Shown here one piece after another: positions 13,497-24,300 of a stretch of 64,000 nucleotides of DNA. The stretch lies in assembly GCA_031310005.1 (NCBI GenBank), contig CM062386.1:2356001-2420000 (forward strand), written 5' to 3'. The stretch's first letter is position 1; every line of letters starts with the position of its first letter. A program made the translations under genes and the position numbers. The notes beneath the pieces are model-generated. The model made no database searches and was not told the DNA's origin. It saw only the letters and a program-made list of their open reading frames with translations. This DNA comes from Dactylellina haptotyla (Eukaryota > Ascomycota > Orbiliomycetes > Orbiliales > Orbiliaceae).

Positions 13497-15191
13497 GTGT
13501 TGGAGCCGACTACGGATTCTCGATCTTCATCTCCTTTGCCCGATTCCTCTCCTCCTCTCCCCCCTCCTACCTTCGACCAAACCCCGGAAAATCTATTTCT
13601 TCTGCGTCCGATCTCCGCCTTGAGTTCCACGTCGTCCGCTCCGACACTCCCTTTCTACTCTCCTTTCGTTGACCCGCCTCCCCCGTCAGGCCCGCCACCT
13701 TTCAGGGGATTCGGAGAAATCATCCACCAGGCACAGGATCCCACAGCCCAGAAAGCCGACGACCAGACATTACCCCCAGGTCTTTCGTTTGAAGTTCCCG
13801 GGGATCAGAAAGGGAAAGAGGCACCAGGCTCATCCTCGAAATCTCAACAAGCCGGTTCATCCTCAAAGGACGATAGAGAGCCGCCTCCTCCGTATACCGA
13901 ATCCTCTAGTCCGCTTCAATCATTTGCCTTCTGTATGGCTGCGTCAGTTATAACGCAGGTCTCACAGACCGCCGGCCCTCAGGTCAATCTTGCTGGTACG
14001 CTCAGTGTTTTTTCTCCTAAATTTTGGTTTCGAAAAATGGGAAACCTTGCATGCTAACTTGTAACTGTAATTTTTGCGTTTTCATAGACGGGCCGGATGA
14101 GAACCTCACTCTCGATCTTCGGTAGGTTTCGCCTTTTACCGCTTATTGAATATACACAACCTTCATCATGTATCTTTCTAATAAATAATGTGTTATGCAG
14201 AGGAACCCAATTCGTCATATCCAGAGACGAACTGCTGACTTTACCTGAATTCGTCCTGTTGTCACTCTTTCCTAATGGCCTCTTCCCAGACGGACAATTC
14301 CGCGAAGACGATGTCTACTCTGTAGATGTAAGCTTGATCGATGCTACATGTTAATGCTCCGGTAGTTCGTATCGCTAACCCCTGAATTCTAGTTCGATCC
14401 TGCCTGTCTTCAATATATGCTTGAATTTTTCCGGAAGGTCGGCTCCACGATACCTCAATCCCACGAGGACGAAGATACCGACCACGAGGTGTCACCACCT
14501 AACAGCCCTTCGAATCTGCTCGAACACCGAGCAGGTATAATAGTTCTTCGCGAAGATCTCGACTTTTACGTGATACCACCAAAAGCGGAAATATCTCAGG
14601 GGAATATGTTGGAAGTAAAGAGAGAATGTGCCAAAGTTTTGCTTTCTTACGATGGCATATTCTCCGGGCTGAGAAGGACGGACGAGTCTGGAACCACGGA
14701 ACAGCACCTTATTGAGATGTTGACTGCAGGGTAGGCATTATATATATACATATTAACAAGGGTCCCATAAATCGGTACTAACTAGTCGAATAGTGGCTTC
14801 AATGCCGACGACAGATGGGGCCACCGCGCCAGAGAGCCAAACAAAGCTGTCATCTGCTCACTCGCCTTGGCTAGATTACGCACAGATATTCGCCACGAAG
14901 GCGCCAACTCTAATACAGTTGGTATGGCTCAGAAGCTGCTATTGTTTTGGCGAAAACCGGCTGTACGTTGACCGACTTGATAATTTTAAACCTGGGATGT
15001 CATACTGACTTTTTGATCGCAGAGGCGATGCTGGTGGGAAGGAATGGAGATCCCAGATGTCCCTGGCGTTGATGGGAAACTTAAAGTTTGGATTAGACGT
15101 GTTTGGACCTTAGAAATGGTATGAACAAACTCCCTCCGAAACCTATGACAAGCACTAACATATTCTTAAGAGCGTCATTGGTCTGCGTTAG
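13497..15191 (+). CDS. WHI2: WHI2-like growth and stress regulator, 5' end unresolved
   Basis: Supported exons are <13497-13995, 14088-14121, 14201-14327, 14393-14730, 14794-14962, 15023-15118 and 15171-15191, all joining in frame; the second is only 34 bases. The N-terminus is Pro/Ser-rich. The conserved core has GTQFVISRDELLTLPE, LFPNGLFPDG, VDFDPACLQYMLEFFR and DRWGHRAREPNKAVICSLAL, typical of fungal Whi2 with its KCTD-like BTB fold. Whi2 works with the phosphatase Psr1 in stress response and restrains TORC1 on low amino acids in yeast. The first-exon frame is open back to about 13428 with no ATG, so a spliced leader exon must supply the start. An ATG at 12468 with a GTAAGC donor at 12518 is phase-compatible with an acceptor ending at 13489, but that intron would be 972 bases. 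Confidence 0.85.
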
Positions 15192-15994
15192 AACACTGGC
15201 TTCAAACGATTGGATTAATTGGATCCATCTGCCTTCTAGTTTTTGGGATTGTTTCATGAAAAGATAAAGTCAGCGAGTCATGCCAGCGATATGCCTTTTT
15301 TATTTTATTTTTATAATTTATTTCCATTTCTTCCTACGATTTCGATGCTGGGTATATAACATGACACAGAAAACTCTACTTCTGTTAGCTTCACAATAGC
15401 ATCACAATACATGGTCTCTCCACATACCACAACGAGGAAAACATAAATGACAAGGCCATCAACCATCTTGTAATTGTGTATCCGGCCCTTGTTTTGTTCT
15501 CGGAGTTAGCCAACATTTTAATGTCTTTTTTTCTTCCTTTACAGTCAGCATACAAAGCCCTCAACTTACCTGTCTATTCCGCCCCCATCCTCTTCACATA
15601 AACTTGGTTATAATTTCACCTTTCTCCCTTGCTCGTTTCCAGATCCGTGTATTTATTACCCTGCCTTTGATTATAATGTCTACTGTCCCACAATTTCTTG
15701 TGAATTTTACAGCGTGTTTCCCGTCATTTTGGCTTATGATTCGTCAGAATAAAAAAAAGCATGAAAATTGTATATATCAAAAGATCCTAGGTAGATGCAA
15801 GAGTCGTTTCGCCTGCTTGTGGTACAGTGGATACAACTTGCTAAGTATGCCGTCTTTGTTGAAAGCTATGAATATGGCATTTATTTATATGTACAAATCG
15901 ATATACCTATCCAGCACTGAGACCGCCCCATCCAGATATATGTAAAGGACAGAATATAAAAATCAACCGCAAGCAAGACTCGACTTAAACGAGA
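15192..15994. other. Convergent 3' region between the WHI2-like and 437-residue genes
   Basis: The two flanking genes are transcribed towards each other, so this stretch should hold both 3' UTRs. It is AT-rich with T-rich tracts on the plus strand near 15296-15320. The one longer open frame here (from about 15604) has no recognisable family. Confidence 0.5.
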
Positions 15995-17308
15995 CTAAAA
16001 GTCATCATTGTACGACACCGAGTTCGCCGACCCGTTGTTTCTGCTCCTATTCTTAGGATTCCCTTTCCTAGATCTAGGCTTCGAGGTCTCGTCGTTTTCT
16101 TCGTCTGCTCCTAGATCATCAAGACCCCAATCCAGCCCACCACTAGCACTAATCCCCATTTCATCATCACCGAGCTTGCCGTAGATTTGTTCAACGGCAG
16201 TATCATCCTCTATATCGGCATCCAACCGTTCATCCTTAACCATTTCCGCGATTGACAAACTACCATCCAGTTTGAATCCCGTTTTGGTAGCCGCGGTGCT
16301 CCTCTTCAACGGTGCAATATCAAGCGTCCTACCCTCCATCTCAACAATATACCCTCCATCCTCGCCCTTTTGTCCTCCGATCCTAGGGTCTTCTCCCTGC
16401 CTCAACGCCTTCACAGCATCCTGAAACCTCCAGCCCTCTTCCCCATTAATGCTCAATCCGTACCCAAGATCGATGTACCGCTTCAAAAGTACTCGTCTTT
16501 TCCAATCGTAATACCTCCACAAATTCCAAGGTTGCATCATATGCTCGACTTTCCTGTTCCGGTGCTTGCAGTCCAACACAGCCTGTAAAGCTTTCTCGCA
16601 GTCGTTCTGCACAGCCTCAAATGCGGCCTGCTTGCACGCCTCGTTGGGATTGATCGAGATGGTTCCCTTGACATCCTGCTGCCGTATGTCGCCCGCAGAC
16701 GGGTACCATCCCGGTTTAAGGTGCTTCACAAATCGGCCGGTTTTGACATCGTACCCTCGTCGTGTAAGAACTGTCTCCCATGCGTTGCGGACTTTACCTC
16801 GAACATATTTGCGAACGCTAGATTGCTTTCCGGTTACGGCTTTAGAGGACGTGTGCATGTGGAAGAAGTAGCCGGTGTCGAAGGTTTCCTCGTGGCGTTT
16901 GAGGGCGCTGCGGAGGAGCGGGTGGAAAGGGTTCAAGAGAACACCGTATGTACGGAGAAGGAGGATCGCGGAACAATATCGGACGGTTAAGAGTGGGGAT
17001 TCGTAGACTGTGATTGAGGCGCGCTGCACGCCGAGAATGTTGAGGTTTAGGACACCATCCTTCGTCGATTTGTGCCCGGGGTCGCCGCCACCTTCGTGAT
17101 CTCGATTTTGGTGATTCCTCGTCGTAAGAATGGGCTGTTCACCGTGAGAGGACTGGCTGGCACCTGGATTCTCCCAATGGTTGCTGGGTTTGTATTCGGC
17201 GTGGCTGCCGGGTTTCCTCCTGGTGAAGGTGCGGTTGAGAGGTTCCTTGATTGCAGATGCGAATTGAGAGGCTGGGCGGCTCGCAAAAAATGATATTGAT
17301 GGCTTCAT
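15995..17308 (-). CDS. Conserved-looking protein of unknown function, possibly mitochondrial
   Basis: A single uninterrupted exon of 437 residues. The frame extends six codons past the chosen start to a TTG, but the first ATG is at 17308. The N-terminus is rich in Arg, Ser, Ala and hydroxylated residues and nearly free of acidic ones for about 40 residues, like a mitochondrial presequence. A central region of about residues 80-290 has dense aromatic and basic residues (PSVRKY-type and WNLWRYYDWKRRVLLKRY stretches) and looks folded. Residues after about 330 are acidic and then basic (PRSRKGNPKNRSR). I do not recognise the family. It might be an organelle RNA- or ribosome-associated protein, but that is a guess from composition. 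It is convergent with the WHI2-like gene. Confidence 0.8.
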   Translation of the reverse strand: MKPSISFFASRPASQFASAIKEPLNRTFTRRKPGSHAEYKPSNHWENPGASQSSHGEQPILTTRNHQNRDHEGGGDPGHKSTKDGVLNLNILGVQRASITVYESPLLTVRYCSAILLLRTYGVLLNPFHPLLRSALKRHEETFDTGYFFHMHTSSKAVTGKQSSVRKYVRGKVRNAWETVLTRRGYDVKTGRFVKHLKPGWYPSAGDIRQQDVKGTISINPNEACKQAAFEAVQNDCEKALQAVLDCKHRNRKVEHMMQPWNLWRYYDWKRRVLLKRYIDLGYGLSINGEEGWRFQDAVKALRQGEDPRIGGQKGEDGGYIVEMEGRTLDIAPLKRSTAATKTGFKLDGSLSIAEMVKDERLDADIEDDTAVEQIYGKLGDDEMGISASGGLDWGLDDLGADEENDETSKPRSRKGNPKNRSRNNGSANSVSYNDDF

Positions 17309-18482
17309 GACAGGTGTGGCAAGCAAAGCCAGAGCTCAATGCGGTGGCGAGCGATTATAATCAGGGTGTCAAAAGGCCCGTCACGTCCCAGTCACGGCAT
17401 TCCATCATCTCGTCGCAACGGGGGCAGGCGGATGGTGTTTCGAAGTTACTGCCACTGGCGATGTACCTCTTTTTTTTTCGCGTTGGGCATGTCGTCCAGT
17501 CCAAGACATGCTGCGGATCACAACAACGAGATTGGGCGGTCAGCCTGCTGTCCACAAACACAAGAACATTATCGTCACGATCACTCTGGGAGGAGGTCTG
17601 TTCAAGGCGAGAGAAAATATTTAAAGACCGGCAACCTCAAATTTGTAGGCCATGCGGTTTCTGTTTCAATTGATTTGAATCTGTCGATACCATGTGTACT
17701 TTGCAGAATGCCCCCAACATGCAAATGCAAATGCCGTTACAACCTGCCAAATGAACAATGATAGAAAATATGCAAGCTGGACAGCAAAAACAAAAAAAGG
17801 ATCCAAAGGTATTTTTTATGTACAAACGGTGCGCCCAATGCAAGAAATATGATAAGCAGTATCGCGCGAGAAGGTTAGCGGTCGGGGAAACTGAAGATGA
17901 AAAGGGGGGAAGACAAAATAGGACAGTACGCAAAATTAAGTATATTATACAATTCTGAATAGAGGGTTGTGGGCACGAATCAATCCACCCACACCATGCA
18001 AGCAAAAAAATAAAGCCATAACCTTGATGGCTACTAGGGAGATCCACTCGAATATAAAATCTGGGTGTGTGTAAGGGAAGGGAAGGAAGCCTTGCTGTCC
18101 CTCTGTGCATCTGACACTTGTATCCCGAATGAAGAAACGGAAGCTCTTTGGGGGAAGTATGAGAAATCCTATCGCCGAACCAATGCACCAAGGGAGAACA
18201 AGTAGAAAGCAGAACCAGTGAAACCAATAAGAACCAAATACTCCATGGAAAAACGATATGAAATATGCAAAGTCCAGACAAATGATGCTAACAAGCGTCC
18301 CCAATATGCCAGGTAGTGAAATAAAAGAGAGAGAAAGAGAGAGGAAGGAAAATGCAAATGCAGACGATTCTGAGTAAAGACTCTAAGAAATATAAGCTTT
18401 TCTTTTCTTCGGGGGATGCATAGAGTATGTGGTGACAGTAGAGTACGAAAAAGAGGTGCAAACATGTCAAAACCGAAGGATT
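17309..18482. other. Upstream of the 437-residue gene, downstream of the WDDDF gene
   Basis: Both flanking genes are on the minus strand, so this holds the promoter of the first and the 3' UTR of the second. Minus-strand open frames of up to 214 codons run through it. They are Phe/Leu/Cys-rich, mutually overlapping and without family resemblance, so I treat them as chance frames. Confidence 0.45.
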
Positions 18483-21400
18483 CTAGACAAAAGTCATCAG
18501 AGTTGAACGGCGACGACGGGAGGTTGTGCCCGATCTTGCACGGCCCTTCTGAAGGGCTTCAGAGCCAGGATCCGTGCCTTGGGTACTCGCCGGGGAAAGA
18601 GGTACCGAGGTAGAGATCTCCGTAGATTTCTCTGTTAGCGAGAGGTCAAGTAAGGCGTCCACTGGGACGCTAGAAGCTTTGTCGTTTTCTTCCTGGAGGA
18701 AGGCAGGAAGGATTTCTTGGTAGTTGGACAAAGCCTGTTGCAACAAAGCCTCCTCGTCCGCAATCTTGGACTCGAGTTTGGTAACTAGCTCCTTTGGCAC
18801 TTCCGTTGCAGCCTCGAGGCTTTCCTCAAGCTGTTTGATTAACCCTTTCACATGGGCTACCAGTTCTTGGAGAGAGGTTGTATCAAATTTCATCCGAGCC
18901 TCTGGAGTCGGAGCTTTTGAAGTCTGTAGTGGGGATGGAACCATACGCTCCTTCGAGGTTTTCTCAGAAAGTTCTCGCTTCTGAACTCGAGCGACGATTG
19001 ACTTAGCACTAGAGACAGCCTTCTTATCATCTTTGAAAAGAGAGGGAGAAGAGGATTTGCTAGAGAGGAAAGGTTCTTGCGGCAGCCGAGGAGTGTTATT
19101 ACGGCTGTGGAACAACTCAGAGCCAAAAATATCATCATCAGGAAGTAGCACTGATGACCTTCTGAGAGGCCGTGGGAGATGAATGTTTTCTTGGGACGTA
19201 TTACTAGCCATATCAAAAGAATCGGCAACCGGCGTGCCAGGCTCAGCAACGATTGGGACATCATCATCAACAGTAGCAAGAGTAATAATGCCCTCCGCCT
19301 CGTCCCAGAGCGTAGAAGAGCATCCATTGCGAACGCCTTGACTGTTTGCCTTCTCGACGAGCTTCTTTAGATTTTCGACTTGTTTCGCAAACTCGCGAAC
19401 GTTGCCGAGATGACCCATTACCGTAGCCTGTGCATCCTTGATGGACTTCGGGATGATAACATCCCCACAAAAGTCGTTATCAAAATCATCATCCCAATTC
19501 TCACTCGCTAAAAGAAAAGGAATCAGCTACTGTTGTCTCAGCAAACCCAAGGGGATATATATATACTTACAATCAGCAAAGACACCAGCCACCGGCATAC
19601 TCCGACTCCTAGTATGAGTGCTCGGGGCTCTTTGGCGGGACTTCTGATTATTGGATGCTGTGATTTCACGGCTGCTTCTACCACTTTTGGTGATACTCTC
19701 CGACCAGTCAGATCCACTGATGACACGTTCTCCTTCAATGGAGGGTGCATCCATTGATTTCCGTCCAACATCGAAAGTATCAAGATTGCTAGAATTTCGG
19801 GCATGCGGCCGCCGTCTCGGGAATGTCGAGTGAACAGGACGCTCTTTCGAGTTTCTCTTGAAAGCACTAGTGAGGTCATCCTCGAGCTTTCGGATTATCG
19901 AGTCCGAGTCGTTTCCTTCTTGACACGCCCTCTCTCCGTCAGAGCTTTTGAATACAGAAGTGAAAGGACTGACGGGATGAGATCTAGTCTGGGGCCTTGT
20001 ATTAGAGGGCGTTAGGCGAGTGAAAGCATCGTCAGAAAGCGACCAGCTCGATTGATCATGCATGGAATCGTCGAGATTGATAGGAGAAGGCTCAAATGAC
20101 ATGTTCGCAACACTTCGCGATGGCGGTTGCTCGCTACCACTGAATAGCGTGTCCAACTTTGGGGGGTGAGTGGGAGAAGCACGCGTCCTCAAAGAATCGA
20201 AAACCGTATCAGATAAGAAATCCTGTTCAACATCGTCACTACCAATTAGAGTTGATGCTCTCTCCGATACGAGTAGGGATGGCCGACGTGCATGAGAAGA
20301 CTCCTCTTCTTGAGAGGCCAGGTCCAGGTCCATAGCAGTAGGTAGCATAGCCTGTTGCTGGGACGCGATGGGGGTGAGGGGCGAGTTTGGCGAGTGAGTG
20401 GGAGAAAACTCATTCGGAATGAGGCGTACGGTAGCATTCTCTGACAATTGGTAAGAATCAGGAAGTTGGGTGCTTTGAACTGCAGGGAACCCGTCCGAGC
20501 TATTTGGGGGATCATAGGTGGCGCTCGGGATTATGGATAAACGCCTTCGCTTTCTAGTGGCATTCGGTCCTGGTCCAAACTTTGTTGATGTGGAAAGGAA
20601 GCCGGAGATTGATAGAGAACGCCTCGAGCGGCCTCCCGCGGAGGATGTCGCTGGTGATGCTGCTCGGGAACCGTCGTAATTTGATTCCACGTCACGCTGG
20701 TCCTCATAGTCAATTTCCGGTATATCATGAGGCCCTTGCGTGATGTCGGTAGGTTTGACGAGGGTCGGTTTCCATTTTGCCGATGGGAATATTCTTTTGA
20801 TCCAACCGATAACTGGGCTCCTCGGAGGTGACATATTCCTCGGGCCGCCGGTGAATTGAACTCTCTTCGGTTGCAGGTAGAACTGCCAATCGTTAATGTG
20901 CTCGGGTTGGTAAGCAACAGAATGGACGCTGCTTTGGAATGAAAATGGGAGGCTCGAGCCAGAAGGGCTTGAGAGGGATTGCGATCCGTAAAGGATAAAG
21001 CTCGGACCAATTGTTGCCGGGCGGTCGATGTTTTCGGGTGTGGAAACTGTTACAGGCGCCCTCTGAGAAGAGGATCTGCCAAGCGACTTCAAGGTGTTCG
21101 ATCGAGACCGGTTTTTGATCCCAACGGAGAGTCTCCTCGCAAGACCAGTGAAGGAGGATGGGGTGGAGCTTTCAGGAGGAGTGACACTCCGTCTCTTCAA
21201 GGCTGCCTCTGACAGTCTTCGATACCACTTTCGCTTCGTCCCTGCGGTGGATGAAGACGCGGGGGTGGTTGTTTCTTGGGAGGATGTCGTCATGTTGGTT
21301 GGGGAATGGCCACCAGAGCGTGACTCTGTCGCAGATGAAGGGAAGGAGACTGGCGATGCCCGATGGGACGAAGAAGACATGTCTGACGACAAGGGGATCT

Positions 21401-21572
21401 GGATGTGCGAGCTACTCATTGTCACGTCGGCGGGTTGGCCGAATGTAAGGCCGCATGCTGCGACGCCAATGGTGGATGTGGCGCAAAGCTGTCGGACGAA
21501 GGATAATTTCTTGACGTCAGTATCCAATCCACGAGAGAGGGATATCGGCGAAGGTAGGATGATGAGCATCAT
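18483..21572 (-). CDS. Long Ser-rich protein with a WDDDF motif; function unknown
   Basis: Two large open stretches on the minus strand look like one gene. The first (down to about 19571) is a low-complexity Ser/Thr/Pro/Arg-rich region of over 600 residues. Its first ATG is at 21572, and a second at 21419 looks at least as likely. The second (about 19500-18483) opens with NWDDDFDNDF and continues into a conserved-looking helical block, IPKSIKDAQATVMGHL and REFAKQVENLKKLVEK, then Ser-rich sequence, a predicted coiled coil (LEESLEAATEVPKELVTKLE) and a basic tail. A GTAAGT donor follows 19571, but the obvious TTTTAG acceptor leads to an in-frame TGA at 19505-19503, so the exact junction is unresolved. 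I considered a septation-network protein such as Byr4/Bfa1 but cannot support it. Confidence 0.75.
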
Positions 21573-22080
21573 TGCGGAAATATGGACATACCGTCGACAC
21601 AGTCTTCATTGTCAGAACATTCCCTTAGGATATGTAGTCGGTCGTGAAAACGGGAATAAGTATATATATGTGAGTGAAACGGATGGATCGGGGTTGGATC
21701 CAAGGTGGCTAGTAAATGGCTAGGTTCGACGTCGGTGAAGGGTCGGCTAGCCGCTTGGGACACCCAGGCAATTTTGATAATTGGGAATGTCGATACTTTG
21801 GAGGTCTGCACTCGGTAAGTGTAGAAGAGGCCAGGAAAGGAAATAGTAGTGGGTGGTCCGGATTAGCAAGCCGCGAAGGGCATAGCTTTTAGGATTTGGC
21901 TTGGAAGTACTCAAGAGAGGACTGAGCAAGAGAGGGAAGAAGGATTAGAAGGAGGGTTAGTAGCCCAGTTTTCTTTTTTGCTACGGGTATTCGGACAGTT
22001 GGATATAATGATAATAATAACGAATAGTAATGTCAATTAGAAGGGAGGACTGAATGGTATTGACGCGAAAGTAGTAATAT

Positions 22081-22150
22081 GGTGGTGGTGGTGGTGGTGG
22101 TGGTGTTCTGTTTGGCGTCTCCCAGTTATTCCTTCTTCTTCTTCTTCTTC
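22081..22150. repeat. GGT and TTC trinucleotide microsatellites
   Basis: About eight GGT units are followed within 30 bases by about six TTC units. On the minus strand this is an ACC/GAA-rich region upstream of the WDDDF gene. Confidence 0.75.
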
Positions 22151-23570
22151 GTCTTCCGTCCTTCCTTTCGGTTCCCACACCCGTGCTGATGATGCTAAAA
22201 ACCCGGGTGCTAGTGTAACTAGTGAATTTCCGGAGGTGCCCACCGAAGCATGGAGCGTAATTACTTGGGAGTGGAAATGGTGGTGATAATGGCAATAATA
22301 AGAGAGCGAGCCTAAGAGACGTATTTGTATTGTATCAGCATAGTTGTTGTGAACGTTAGTGCGGTGTGTGTGTGCGTGTGGTGTGGTGGGAAGGAGGAGG
22401 ACTGGGCGGGTGGTTTACAGCTGTCAATATTGGCTCCGGTTGCCTCGAATCGATCTGAAACAAAAACAACGAGGCCCCCAGAATAAGCAGGAGGAAGAGG
22501 CCGAACCCACTCCGATTTTATTATTTAATAGAAGGGCACAGAAGGCCGTTGAAACTGACAGGATGGGGTCGAGTGGAAGAGGATAGGATAGAATAGGGCT
22601 GTGTATAAGAACGACGCAGGCAGAAGACTCCCGCTGCTGAGTTGTTCTCAATCTTTTGTTTTCCTGTCTTGCTGGGCTCCTCCTGAACAGCCGGTTCTTC
22701 GGACGGGATGGCCTGGCTGGCTGGCTGACTCGCTGGCCTGTTGGCCGTTTATCAGTCGGTTATCGGAGTGACGATGAATCGGTGTGAGTGATGCTGAGGA
22801 TGCACGCCAATGACGGCCACCGACCTGTCTCTCTCACCTCTCTTCTTCTTTCTCTCTCTCTCTGCTGTCTGTCTGCGTGTTGACAAAAGGCGGAGCGAGG
22901 GGCTGGCCGGGTCCGAGGAAGATTGTTGTTACTATTTTCTTCACTTCGCTCGCTCGGCTCCCTTCCTTCGGTTGGTTGTTTCCTCTTTTCTTGCCTGGGC
23001 AGGATTTGTGACTTTGCTTAGTTTCCGTAAAATGTGATTGTAATTGGATCAGAGGCGGAGAGGCAAGGCAGGTCAAGCAGACTAAAATTTTAGTGCTGCT
23101 GCGATGAGTTGTTAATTGTTTCGTCCAATGCAATGCGGGCCCGTCTGCTGTACCGGTGACCCTGCCAGAGTATGGAAAAACGCGCAGCCGGACAGGTACC
23201 GAGAACCTGTCAAAGAGGAAGGGGCCAATCACGGGGGAAACACGCACGCACGACGATAACGATAATAAAAACCGGTGTGTGCTTTTCGTTCGGCCTCTCC
23301 AGCAAACGAGAGAAAAGGGAAAGATCACGGTGAATAATAATCAAGGGAAATTTTTGAGAAAATGAGAAAAGAAAAAATTTGAAGGGAAGGAGGGAAAGCC
23401 GAGTAAGTATGCGTTCACAGAAGGACGTGTGCACAATACAAGTGACGATAAACACAGTGAACCAAATCTTAAACGCACCCCAGAACACGGTGAAGCGGGC
23501 AAATTTACGCAGAGTGCGGCAAAGTAGACAGGAAGGGGACGTGTTTCGAGTCTGGCAAAAAAGAGAGATA

Positions 23571-23633
23571 GCCTGCTCACCAGTCCGCCAGTCTTGAACT
23601 AGGTACTCCTCCAGCCGCTCCGCCACGGCAGGC
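23571..23633 (-). other. tRNA-Leu(CAA)-like fragment, probably a degenerate Pol III gene
   Basis: Read on the minus strand, the ends GCCTGC and GCAGGC pair perfectly. TGGCGGAGCGGC near the 5' end matches the tRNA box A pattern and resembles the D-arm of tRNA-Leu. CCTAG-TTCAAGA-CTGG forms an anticodon-like arm whose loop has CAA at the anticodon position. The same bases, GTTCAAGAC, also fit box B. A run of six T follows on the transcribed strand at 23562-23557. Only about 63 bases separate the paired ends and there is no separate T-arm, so it cannot fold as a normal tRNA. It could be a truncated tRNA gene, a SINE-like piece or chance. Confidence 0.35.
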
Positions 23634-23870
23634 TACTTACAGCAACAAATTCCGCTCCGTCTCGACTTGCGATTGATAAGTTGGTTATTTAGCAGCAGCC
23701 AGGAGGGAGCGGGCCAGTCCTGACGCAAGACGCACGTGTGGGCCTGCAGGATGTTTAGTCGAAATTTATCGGGCAGTCTGCCGTGTCGTGTTGGCAGCGG
23801 ACCAGGTTGCCAGCAAATCAGTTCAGCTGCGAGTCCCTGCTGAGGCGCCGCTATTAGACCAAGTCTTTTG

Positions 23871-23890
23871 ATATCGAGAGCTCTCGATAT
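23871..23890. repeat. Perfect 20-base palindrome
   Basis: ATATCGAGAG is followed immediately by its exact reverse complement, with no spacer. It lies in non-coding DNA 2.3 kb upstream of the WDDDF gene. A dimeric regulator site or a mobile-element remnant are both possible; nothing nearby decides. Confidence 0.8.
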
Positions 23891-24300
23891 TTGCTTTGTC
23901 GACTATCTTGGATCAGAAAACACTATGAAAGTATCGACCAGCCAGTTGATGTTCGATCAAGGAGGAGATGCCCAGGTGGGGAACTCAAATGATTCGGAAT
24001 AGGCGCTATCGCTGCCCCTCTGCCGCTTTGTCCGTCGAGGTGTGGAGTGGTGGCGGAATAGCCAAATGAATTTAAAAAATATATTTATATGATATCAGAA
24101 GCCCCTACGAAAAGCGGGATTCTTGGGGATACAGATTGGTGCAGGCGATAGACAGACGGAAGGCGGGGGGTGGAGAACAGCTGACAGTATATCAAGGCTA
24201 GGTAGGTTGATAGACGGCAAATCGAACTTTACCCTCAGAAATTGGTCCCGGAATCGATTTTCTCGTTCTTGTTCCTTCTAGTAGACCTTTGGTGTGAGAT

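Larger units (their letters stand above)
21573..24300. other. Upstream region of the WDDDF gene, rich in simple repeats
   Basis: No supportable gene. It holds a GGT run at about 22081-22105 followed by a TTC run near 22130-22150, CT-rich and GT-rich tracts, a tRNA-Leu-like fragment at 23571-23633, and a perfect 20-base palindrome at 23871-23890. The frames on the minus strand are short or compositionally biased. Part of it is probably promoter and leader for the minus-strand gene ending at 18483. Confidence 0.5.

Noticed and set aside
17637-18304. Minus-strand frames of up to 214 codons between the 437-residue and WDDDF genes
   Set aside because: Hydrophobic and Cys-rich with no family, no supported splice sites and several competing frames.
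18483-21572. Assigning the WDDDF gene to Byr4/Bfa1
   Set aside because: The opening I recall for fungal Byr4 proteins differs from this one, and no Byr4-specific motif is clear; kept as unknown.
23210-23626. 138-codon minus-strand frame starting AERLEEYLVQDWRT
   Set aside because: The start is GTG, only the first 14 residues look protein-like, and the rest is Phe/Leu/Arg-rich. It overlaps the tRNA-like fragment, which is a better but still weak reading.
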